DNA of 64,000 nucleotides from Argopecten irradians (lineage: Eukaryota > Mollusca > Bivalvia > Pectinida > Pectinidae): positions 8,324,609-8,388,608 of the forward strand of contig NC_091149.1 of NCBI RefSeq assembly GCF_041381155.1. Direction: 5' to 3'. Shown here one piece after another: positions 10,985-20,644 of this stretch. The notes beneath the pieces are model-generated. The model had not been told where the DNA came from. It worked only from the letters and a program-made list of their open reading frames with translations, and made no database searches. Numbering within the stretch: position 1 is the stretch's first letter; every line of letters begins with the position of its first letter. The translations under genes and the position numbers were made by a program.

Positions 10985-11568
10985 CTTTGCTTTCATACAA
11001 ATCTCCGACCTTCTAGTCGGCTGATTGGCGAAAACTCCCAGTAGGCACTCTTAAACACAAAATCAGGGCTAATCAAGATTTTTTTGTGACATATGTTAAA
11101 TTCGATAACTGAATGGTCTTGTGATAAAGACAATTTCTAGTCCTAGGATGTATCTTAAGGAGATGTAATTTTTTAAACAATATAATGGAAAAAAACATCC
11201 AATAACACTTGCTATGCATTGTAGGGAATTCATTTTAATTCGGACAATACTACAAATATTGATATAAAATGAGCTAACTATTTGTTAGTTCACACACTGT
11301 GTAAATCTAGTCTAAATTTATCATATGTAGATATGTGTTGGCGTGGACATATATTTGATAATTCAATGGAAAAAAACATATACGCCGATTTCTACGACAC
11401 TTTTATTTTCAGTTGTACGATACATTATAAACACATGTTAATATATTTATATATCGACATTTCTGGTCTCTTTGAGATAATGCGATAATTTTGCAGCACA
11501 TCATTTTGATGTTTTGAATTTTTCACTTTTGTTTGTTTTTAATTTACTATTCCATTATTTGCTTTCAG
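10985..11568. other. Upstream region of the methyltransferase gene
   Basis: AT-rich and non-repetitive as far as I can see. It should contain the upstream non-coding exon and intron, because the first coding exon is preceded by a splice acceptor (TTTGCTTTCAG ending at 11568). I could not place the promoter or the non-coding exon. Confidence 0.4.
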
Positions 11569-11582
11569 AGGAATCTTTAACA

Positions 11583-14500
11583 ATGGAAAATTTGAAGAAA
11601 GAAGGGGATTTGAAAACATTCGATCCAAATTCGTACATGCACAATTATGTTGTATCAGAAGAAGCTGCAAATAATTTGAAACCTGAAATTGAAATACTGC
11701 ATAGATTGTTTAACAGTCGTAAGTTTATCATTTAATTGAATTTTACGTACTAAAGATTTAAAAAGGTTAAATATGGTAAATTGGGGGGAAAATTAACGTC
11801 ATTACGCATAGCATAACTAAAAATGATATGTTCTCACATCTGTATTTATTATTTGCGTTTACTAATTACGATCAGTGAATAACATAACAAATATTCCCTT
11901 TTTGCATATTACCTAGTTATCTGTCCCTGAGAGAGGGTAGTGGATTGTGACGTCACATGTTTTAAGTCATCTGAGACTGTCCTGACTGACGTAGTATATT
12001 ACCAAGTTAAATCAATAACGCATGTGACGTCTTGGGCCTCTTGTTGAATATAGTGACATCTTTTCCCAATTAAACGATTGGCACGATTTTGAAAACAGTA
12101 TAATGACGTCATAATCGAGAACTTCCCGCCAGGGAGAGAACTCTTTATATGTAATATGCAAAGACAAAATAGGTTTTTAAACAAGAGCTTATTTCATACG
12201 ATATTTTTTAAATATACTTATACTGCAATCTGATTAAAACACAGATCCTTATAACCACTCCGTTCAATAGAGGGTTATAACCCTCTTATCCAACGTAGTG
12301 ATAATAAGGATATGTATTTTAATCAGATTGACTTATACTGCCACAATCTACAATGACAATGGTATTGCTAAAATTCAGCAGAGGCCCCCATTCTGTCATT
12401 TTCTCCAATTATGACGTCAAAATGACTTTTCAGCCAATGAAAAATTTCCCAGTGACACTAGTGACATATGCAAAAATAGTAGATAGTCGACGTCGTCGGA
12501 TATCAGTCAGATTTTATGATTAAAATAATTACACAATCTTTATGAATTTGATATATTTTCCAATACGCCAAGTTTGCTTGCTTGTAATTTCAGACAAGTT
12601 GAGTGGTAAACGGCTCCTGGATGTTGGTACCGGCCCGACTGTTCACACGTTGATCACGGCTTGTAATCACGTGGACGAGATTTATCTATCGGAATTCCTT
12701 CCACAGAATCTTCAATATCTCGAGAATTGGCGAAATGGGGAAGAAAACCAGTGTACTTCTCTAATAGACTATGCCATGGAACTAGAAGGTAGAACGTAAG
12801 TTAAACCACGACAGATTCTCTGTATAGTGTATCTCTTACGTTTAGGATTAAGGAGATAAATTGAAGCCAGTAAGTACTTGGTGAAAAACCATCGACCTGC
12901 GATCGCTCAGATCCTCTTATCCAACGCAGTGATAATAAGGATCTGCAATTTTTAGGTCATCTGACCCGAAGGGTCAGGATGACCTATAGTCGTCATGTTT
13001 CGTCCGTCGTCGTCCGCCGTCCGCCGTCCGCCGTGCGCCGTGCGCCGTCCGCCGTGCGTTAACATTTCACAATTTTGGAACTTCTTCTCAAGTTCTACCG
13101 TGCGATTTGGCTGAAACTTGCATGAAATGATCGTGACATGGTCCCGACAAAGTGTTGTTATTTTTCGGGTCGATCTGAAATCCAAGATGGCCGCCACAGC
13201 CGCCATCTTGAAAACACATTTTGAACTTCTTCTCAAGTTCTAACCGGTGCGATTTGGCTGAAAACTTGCATGAAATGATCCTGACATGGTCCCGACAAAG
13301 TGTTGTTATTTTTCGGGTCGATCTGAAATCCCCAAGATGGGCCGCCACAGCCGCCATCTTGAAAACACATTTTGAACTTCTTCTCAAGTTTCTACCAGTG
13401 CAATTTGGCTGAAACTTGCATGAAATGATCCTGACATGGTCCCGACAAAGTGTTTGTTATTTTTCGGGTCGATCTGAAATCCAAGATGGCCGCCACAGCC
13501 GCCATCTGTGAAAACACATTTTGAACTTCTTCTCAAGTTCTACCGGTGCAATTTTGGCTGAAACTTGCAATGAATGATCCTGACATGGTCCCGACAAAGT
13601 GTTGTTTTTATTTTTTTTCGGGTCGATCTGAAATCCAAGATGGCCGCCACAGCCGCCATCTTGAAAACACATTTTGAACTCTTCTCAAGTTTCTACCAGT
13701 GCGATTTGGCTGAAACTTGCATGAAATTGATCCTGACATGGTCCCGACAAAGTGTCGTTATTTTTCGGGTCGATCCAAAATCCAAGATGGCCGCCACAGC
13801 CGCCATCTTGAAAACACATTTTGAACTTCTTCTCAAGTTCTATTAGTGCGAATTGGCTGAAACTTGCATGAAATGATCCTGACATGGTCCCCGACAAAGT
13901 GTTGTTATTTTTCGGGTCGATCCAAAAATCCAACATGGCCGCCACAGCCGCCATCTTGAAAACACATTTTGAACTTCTTCTCAAGTTCTACCTGTGCGAT
14001 TTGGCTGAAACTTGCATGAAATGATCCTGACATGGTCCCGACAAAGTGTTGTATATTTTTCGGGTCGATCTGAAATCCAAGATGGCCGCCACAGCCGCCA
14101 TCTTGAAAACACATTTTTGAACTTCTTCTCAAGTTCTACCTGTGCGATTTGGCTGAAACTTGCATGAAATGATCCTGACATGGTCCCCCGACAAAGTGTT
14201 GTTATTTTTCGGGGTCGATCTGAAAATCCAAGATGGCCACCACAGCTGCCATCTTTGAAAACACAATTTTGAACTTCTTCTCAAGTTCTATTAGAGCGAT
14301 TTGGCTGAAACTTGCATGAAATGATCCTGACATGGTCCCGACAAAGTGTTTGTTATTTTTCGGGTCTATCCGAAAAATCCAAGATGGCCGCCACAGCTTC
14401 CATCTTTGAAAAACACATTTTGAACTTCTTCTCAAGTTCTACCTGTGCGATTTGGCTGAAACTTGCATGAAATGATCCTGACATGGTCCTGACAAAGTGT

Positions 14501-17500
14501 TGTTTTTTTCGGGTTGATCTGAAATCCAAGATGGCCGCCAAAAGCGCCATCTTGAAAACACATTTTCAAACTTCTTCTCAAGTTCTACCAGTGTGCGATT
14601 TGGCTGAAACTTGCATGAAATGATCCAGGACATGGTCCTGACAAAGTGACCCCATATGTAATTAATTTTACTATTGCCAAGGTAGTCTAATCAGTTTGAC
14701 GTTGATTTCGAACTCCTTACCATTATAGGGCCTTCATGGTAGTAACTCGAGACATCTTAACTTCTCCGTCTCTCACAATTACAAGCATATGCTTATTGTG
14801 TTTACGTCATTATAAGTTCACATCCTTATACCCCCGCAACGAACACCGAAGCAGAGAGGGTTGAATATACTGGAATCATTATAAGTTCACATCCTTATAC
14901 CCCCGCAACGAACACTGAAGCAGAAGTAGGGTGAATATACTGGAATCCGGTTGTTCAAAAGTCTGTCAGTAGACACAACTTCGTCCGGCGACGTCCTCCT
15001 AAACTGTTCGACAGATTAGTTTTTATACATTTTGGTACACTAAACCCTGAAATAAAGGGAGCTATATAGAGTTGTGCAGTGTCCCCTATTAATTGAGTTA
15101 TTATTAGATTTGTAGGGCTTACTAGTCGTCCACTCTGGCGACAGTTCTAGTTATGTGTTAACTTCTGTACGTGTTCACGTCGTTAAATAACCCTGCACAA
15201 CATGAATATACCGCAGTCTCCCGAAACACGCACCTCGTACAGCATACACGCAACACACCGCATACATGGGAGGCCGTCCTTACATGACCATAGCTGTTAA
15301 TAGGACGTTAATTAATCAAACAAACAAACAAACAAATGCTATATACTGATTATACTACCCTGATTACGACTAAGGTTAAGGGTCATATCATATTTTTATA
15401 CCCAGAACGTATAGTAGACCCCTGCGAGCATGTTTTGACTCTCAAAAATCAGATTTGACGCTTTGAGTTTGAAGTACACGTCTATTTGTCATATTTGTTA
15501 ACTTCAGATTTGTGATTTGTCTCCTGAATCTGCTAAAAGTGAACGGTCAACTCGATGCCTTGATTCTTCATGTTGATTAGTGTTTGTGATAAATCGAAAT
15601 ACATCAGAAGACAAGGGAATAAAACAGTATTTCCCAGAGGCGCATCCTACATGGTGACCGCAACTCTTCCACACAAATGCACTTCCACTTCCGATTATAT
15701 AGCAAAATGACAACTTTTACTCATGGTAAATTTATGTAATATTTACCCCAAAATAGCAATCACGGGTTTTTAGCCCACCATCATCAGATGGTGGGCTATT
15801 CAAATCGCTTTTTGTCTGTGGTCCGTCGTCCGTCCTTCCGTCCGTCGGTTAACAATTCTTGTTATCGCTATTTCTCAGAAAGTACTGAAGGGATTTTTCT
15901 CAAATTTCATATGTAGGTTCCCCTATGGCCCTAGTTGTGCATATTGCGCGTTTTGGGACCAATCGGTCAACAAGATGGCCGCCAGGCAGCCATCTTGGAT
16001 TTTGATAGTTAAAGTTTGTTATCGCTATTTCTCAGAAAGTACTGAAGGGATTTTTCTCAAATTTCATATATAGGTTTCCCTGGGGTCCTTGTTGTGCATA
16101 TTGTATTTTGGGACCAATCGGTCAACAAGATGGCCGCCAGGCAGCAATCTTGGATTTTGATACTTAAAGTTTGTTATCGCTATTTCTCAGAAAGTACTGA
16201 AGGGATTTTTCTCAAATTTCATATGTAGGTTTCCCTAGGGCCCTTGATGTGCATATTGCGTTTTGGGACCAATCAGTCAACAAGATGGCCGCCAGGCAGC
16301 CATCTTGGATTTTGATAGTTAAAGTTTGTTATCGCTATTTCTCAGAAAGTACTGAAGGGATTTTTCTCAAATTTCATATGTAGGTTCCCCTATGGCCCTA
16401 GTTGTGCATATTGCATTTTGGGACCAATCGGTCAACAAGATGGCCGCCAGGCAGCCACCTTGGATTTTGATACTTAAAGTTTGTTATTGCTATTTCTCAG
16501 AAAGTACTGAAGGGATCTGTCTCAAATTTCATATGTAGGTTCCCCTAGGGCCATAGTTGTGCATATTGCGCGTTTTGGGACCAATCGGTCAACAAGATGG
16601 CCGCCAGGCAGCCATCTTGGATTTTGATAGTTAAAGTTTGTTATCGCTATTTCTCAGAAAGTACTGAAGGGATTTTTCTCAAATTTCATATATAGGTTTC
16701 CCTGGGGTCCTTGTTGTGCATATTGTATTTTGGGACCAATCGGTCAACAAGATGGCCGCCAGGCAGCCATCTTGGATTTTGATACTTAAAGTTTGTTATC
16801 GCTATTTCTCAGAAAGTACTGAAGGGATTTTTCTCAAATTTCATATGTAGGTTTCTCTAGGGCCCTTGATGTGCATATTGCGTTTTGGGACCAATCAGTC
16901 AACAAGATGGCCGCCAGGCAGCCATCTTGGATTTTGATAGTTAAAGTTTGTTATCGCTATTTCTCAGAAAGTACTGAAGGGAATTTTCCTCAAATTTCAT
17001 AGGTAGGTTTCCCTAGGGCCATAGTTGTGCATATTGCGTTTTGGGATCAATCGGTCAACAAGATGGCCAGGCAGCCATCTTGGATTTTGATACTTAAAGT
17101 TTGTTATCGCTATTTCTCACAACGTACTGAAGGAATTTTTCTCAAATTTCATATTTATGTTTCCCTAGGGCTCTAGTTGTGTATAATGCGTTTTTGGATC
17201 GATCGGTCAACAAAATGGCCGCCAGGCTGCCATCTTGGATTTTGATAGTTAAAGTTTGTTATCACTATTTCTCAGAAAGTATTGAATGAATCTGTCTCAA
17301 ATTTCATCTATAGGTTCCCCTAGGGCCATAGTTGTGCATATTTCGATTTGGGACCGATCGTCAACAAGATGGCCGCCAAGGAGCCATTTTGGATTTTGAT
17401 AGTTGAAGTTTGTTGCTGCTATTTCTCAGAAAGCACTGAAGTGATCTGTCTCAAATTTTATGTGTAGTATGTTTGCAAAAGTCTGAAAAGCAGAGAAAAG

Positions 17501-18280
17501 ATCCCTCTTTCCATTGTCATAGATCATTCTTTGGTGGGCGCCAAGATCCCTCTGGGATCTCTTGTTGGTATTGTAATCAATTGATGCCCCCGGTGACAGT
17601 GTGTTATGAACGTTTATTTACCTTAATATGTAATATTTCCCACAGAAAATACTACACCATCATGACACCTTAGGGTAAAAAAAAACCTTCATATCACACT
17701 GCTGCCGGGGCCATCAACGCATAAAACTGATCTGCGATACTGTGTAACGTAACTAGGAAATATAACATCACCATGTATTGCAATGAAATAATTAAAAAAA
17801 ATGGACGGACTTATTTCAAATACAGATCATTGGTTTTGTTTCTATTAAAGAAAGACGGTTAGTCAGAGAATGTCGGATCTAAGATGCAAAGTGAAAGGAA
17901 TCCTTCCTGTAGATGTGACGTCATCAAAACCAATCGGAGATGCTTTCGGCGATGAGAAACTGGACATCATTGTATCTAGTTACTGCATTGAGACAGCCGT
18001 GTTCACTGTTGAAGGATATGGAAAATGTATAGAAAACATATCCACCCTTCTAAACAAGGACGGGTTCCTCATTCTTTTTGCTTGTTTGAACGGCGATACT
18101 TACCAGGTTGGAGAGTGTAAGTATAAGGCAGTATGTCTAACAAAAGACGACATACTATCGTGTTTACGTAAGGCCGGGTTTGTCGTCATAGCAACCGAGG
18201 AATTGGCAGAAACTGATTATGATTCCAAATATCTAACTTTTGACTCTTATTACTACATACTAGCACGGAAATTAATGTAA
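11583..18280 (+). CDS. NNMT/PNMT/TEMT-family methyltransferase, three coding exons
   Basis: A predicted cytosolic S-adenosylmethionine-dependent small-molecule N-methyltransferase. Exons are 11569-11718 (ATG at 11583), 12594-12795 and 17863-18280. Donors GTAAGT and acceptors fit in phase (1, 2), giving 251 residues; human NNMT has 264. Exon 1 gives FDPNSYMHNY, the family's N-terminal block. Exon 2 gives the SAM motif LLDVGTGPT followed by SEFLPQNLQYLENW, matching the TDY-x2-QN-LxELEKW block. Exon 3 gives the IIVSSYCIETA block and a C-terminal ILARKL. The exon 2/3 junction reads LEGRTQRMSD and looks about eight residues shorter than in vertebrates. Substrate (nicotinamide, amine or indole) cannot be told from sequence. 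Intron 2 is 5 kb of arrays. Confidence 0.85.
11926..12143. mobile_element. MITE with terminal TGACGTCA boxes, copy in intron 1
   Basis: The left end (AGTTATCTGTCCCTGAGAG ... GATTGTGACGTCAC) is inverted at the right (AATGACGTCATAATC ... GGGAGAGAACTCT). It belongs with 47033-47183, which has the same ends. The interior here is longer. It lies in intron 1 of the methyltransferase gene. Confidence 0.6.
12226..12330. mobile_element. Mutator-like MITE, 105 bp, 10-bp target duplication
   Basis: Inverted ends CAATCTGATTAAAACACAGA and the complement ending AATCAGATTG. Perfect 10-bp direct repeats ACTTATACTG lie at 12216-12225 and 12331-12340. A 9-11 bp duplication suggests the MULE group. A sister copy lies at 24174-24265, and a scrap of the interior recurs near 12910-12945. 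Confidence 0.8.
12350..12500. repeat. Dispersed repeat shared with 58230-58390
   Basis: Both loci share, in order, CAGAGGC-CCATT, a TGACGTCA-like box, AGCCAATGAAAA and GTGACATA-GCAAAAATA. Similarity is moderate. It is probably an unnamed old element. It lies in intron 1 of the methyltransferase gene. Confidence 0.5.
12953..14692 (+). repeat. Helitron-like family 2 with about 11 tandem units of 147 bp
   Basis: Starts AGGTCATCTGACCCGAAGGG, then a CCGTCCGCCGT-rich stretch. From about 13078 to 14650 there are roughly 11 units of 142-153 bp, each GAACTTCTTCTCAAGTTCTA ... GGCTGAAACTTGCATGAAAT ... TTTTCGGGTCGAT ... AAGATGGCCGCCACAGC. Units differ mostly by one-base indels. The expected 3' terminus (GATGACCGTTAAGG and hairpin) is lost: after CTATTGCCAAGGTAGTC near 14686 the sequence departs from the family. 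The array lies in intron 2 of the methyltransferase gene. Open frames across it are artefacts of the repeat. Confidence 0.85.
14808..14946. repeat. Tandem duplication of about 68 bp
   Basis: Two adjacent copies sharing CATTATAAGTTCACATCCTT ... CCCCCGCAACGAACAC ... GAATATACTGGAAT, nearly identical. Short, recent local duplication within intron 2 of the methyltransferase gene. Confidence 0.8.
15195..15336 (+). mobile_element. SINE-like 3' fragment
   Basis: 5'-truncated member of the 520-bp family, with GAATATACCGCAGTCTCCC, CATGGGAGGCCGTCCTTACA and a CAAACAAACAAACAAA tail. It lies in intron 2 of the methyltransferase gene. Confidence 0.85.
15765..17566 (+). repeat. Helitron-like family 1, complete ends, about 11 tandem units of 155 bp
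   Basis: Begins with a hairpin, AGCCCACCATCATCAGATGG ending GTGGGCT (about 15772-15797), then a GTCCGTCCTTCCGTCC stretch. From about 15861 come 11 units of 150-160 bp with TTATCGCTATTTCTCAGAAA, CAATCGGTCAACAAGATGGC and GCCATCTTGGATTTTGATA. It ends GGTGGGCGCC ... GATCCCTCTGGGATCTCTTG. GGTGGGC recurs at both ends. Units 1-3 resemble units 5-7 more than their neighbours, a 622-bp higher-order period. The element lies in intron 2 of the methyltransferase gene and carries no protein. Confidence 0.85.
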
Positions 18281-18837
18281 TGCAATAACTGAGTATTTTT
18301 TAAGATTCTTAGGCTTTATACGTCGTTATATAGTGTCTAGTGGTACATAATGTTATCCGTATCACCCCTTTAAAGATTATCCATGTGACACCAACCGTTA
18401 ATAGTGAGCAGATAATATTTATCGTATCTCTAGAAATGTGGACAACAATTGATGTTTAATAGTGCATATGCAGTGTAAAATAAGTAATTAAATATATATG
18501 ATATAATTTGTTTTTTGTTTTTGTTGTCAGCGTAGGCAGTATCTCATTATGAACATAACGACATTCGAGACTCATAAAAATTACTGAAAATTAACATTTT
18601 ATTTTTTTTAGTTAAAATATTGAGGTGGTGTAAAATATAGAAGCTCATGCTTTTCAGTGATTGTTTCAAATTCTTATTGTAAACTAAGTAACTTATGTTA
18701 TTAAAGAAAACATATTAATGCATCCGCTCCCGTATTTCATTCGTTATACCACTGAAGGTAACACCTACGTTTAGTTCACCTTACGCAAAAGTGTGTTGTC
18801 ATGTCACGGTAAGGCTCCTCAAATCTAATAAAATTAT
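18281..18837. other. 3' flank of the methyltransferase gene
   Basis: AT-rich 3' region. ATTAAA occurs near 18488 and 18700 and could serve as a polyadenylation signal, but none is decisive. No further gene seen. Confidence 0.35.
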
Positions 18838-19037
18838 TGTGCTTGATGTCTTCGGTGGCATGTTTCAGTGATATAGCGCTATAAAAAGGGCAACAGTTCC
18901 ACTACATAAGAAACACAACATGTATATACCAGAATCTCCCAAAACACGTACCTCGGACAACGCAACATACCGCAGACATGGGAGGCCGTCCTTACATGAC
19001 CATAACTGTTAATAGGACGTTAATTAATCAAACAAAC
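18838..19037 (+). mobile_element. SINE-like 3' fragment
   Basis: Begins GTGCTTGATGTCTTCGGTGG, continues with GATATAGCGCTATAAAAAGG and ends TTAATCAAACAAACG. 5'-truncated copy of the 520-bp family. Confidence 0.85.
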
Positions 19038-19934
19038 GTTGAATTCTACATTGCAATTATATGTAAGTGTTGTGATGGTTATGAACAACCATTTTTGAAA
19101 AAAATGCTGGATTACGAACAATGGACCAAAATGGTCAGGTTTAGGTGTTGGTGCATATTGTGGTATGCTATTATATAACAACTGACATGCATTTCTACAT
19201 TAATATTGGATTATAAGTCTTGCTTTTGGAAGACTAATATTTTAGGATGGAGTAATAAGAACTTTTTACTTGTTTCTGCCTTGATATAGGGACTGAAGAT
19301 TAATGGTACATAATATGTTGTTATGTACATGTATATGGTAAATACAGGATTTTGAGCACTCCAGTGGTCAAACATGTACTCGCATTATGAGGTTTGACGG
19401 CTGGTAGAAGTGAGTTTTGCTAATCTTATAGAGACCACAGAACCAAGTGATTTCCCATAGACGACAATGTTAACGTTTGCCACTGTACAAGTTAAATGAA
19501 GTTTTCAAGTCTGGTCACTTACACTAATTTTGAAGATCATCTCGCATACATGTGAATAAAAAATTAAGATCTACCATCTTGCTAAACTTTTAAGTGGGGG
19601 GTGCCATCTTATGTTGAATTTCGCACCAAAACTTGACCATAATTTTCATAAAATTCCAATCTTTATTAACTCCCCCTGTCAGAAACAGACTTGACAGAAT
19701 TTTAAAATTTCTTTACACATTTTACATCTAAATGTATTGCCCAACCCACAAATTAAACATTTGAATCTGATCCACCCTGAATAACTAATCAGCAGCCACC
19801 GAAATATTCACCCCTCTATGAAATCTTGTGCCCAAACGGGGATTCCAGGAATCTATTTTTGGTTTGATTCAGCGGTCCCTTAAACAACTCTTGTTTTAAA
19901 TGTGTTATCTCACTGACGCGCAATGGCCACCCAT
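19038..19934. other. Intergenic, no recognised feature
   Basis: Non-repetitive intergenic DNA between the methyltransferase and the first C1q gene. I see no supported exon, RNA gene or transposon in it. Confidence 0.4.
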
Positions 19935-20628
19935 ACTCGTAACATTGTAGATAAAGCGTAGAGTACAAAAGTACTTTCAACAGTGACATTTACTTCTGGC
20001 CCTGACGTAAGGGCCTTAGAATTTTACCTTTGCCACTATTGTATGATCATAAATGGCCACTAAATTTAGGATATTTTCCCTTTCTTCCTAATTTACTTTC
20101 TTTTTCCTATCGTCTCCATTGACACCAACTGGCTTTTAGACTTCAGTTGAGCGCTCGCCCCTGTGAGGTAGGTTCTGGGTTCTGTCATCTGGCAGAGAAT
20201 CACAGAGTCTAAAGTTCAGTAACGTGGTAGTTTCTAATCCTACTGAGCGCTCAGTATAGAGGGAGTGGGATGACTGGTTCTCCGGTTGTCAGTATAAATT
20301 TACTGAGCTTGATGTTGCTTGCTGGCTTCGGCGGCATTCTTCAGTGATATATAGGAAGTATAACAAGAGTTCCACTACATAAGAAGACACAACACGAATA
20401 TACCACAGTCTCCCAAAACACTCACCACGCACTTCATACATGGGAGGTCGTCCGTACATGACCCTGGCTGTTATATGCTATTACGGTTATCAAGCACTTC
20501 GAAAGCGTTCTCGTAATACTGATAATGCTTAGAGTAGAAAGTACTATCATCAGATACTTACGGCTATAAGCATTCGCGTAACACTGATAAAGCGTAGAGT
20601 AGAGAAATACTTTCATTAGTGATACTTC
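19935..20628 (+). promoter_or_regulatory. Repeated C1q-A upstream module split by a SINE
   Basis: A block of about 65 bp (CGTAACAxTG-ATAAAGCGTAG, then AGTAGxxAA-TACTTTCA) occurs at about 19937-19998 and twice at about 20497-20628, the last copy ending 17 bp before the C1q-A ATG. The first copy is separated from the others by a SINE at 19985-20475. The block may be 5' untranslated or promoter sequence that was duplicated. A function is inference only. Confidence 0.4.
19985..20475 (+). mobile_element. Diverged SINE-like copy
   Basis: Nearly full-length but old member of the 520-bp family: GTAAGGGCCTTAGAATT start, TTGAGCGCTCGCCCCTGTGA, GGTCGTCCGTACATGACC. The CAAA tail is lost. It lies just upstream of C1q gene A. 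Confidence 0.75.
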
Positions 20629-20644
20629 TGCACGAGGAAACAGC

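Noticed and set aside
12952-14633. Many overlapping open frames with CVFKMAAVAA or CFQDGGCGGH repeats
   Set aside because: They are translations of the 147-bp tandem units and appear in several frames on both strands; nothing suggests coding.
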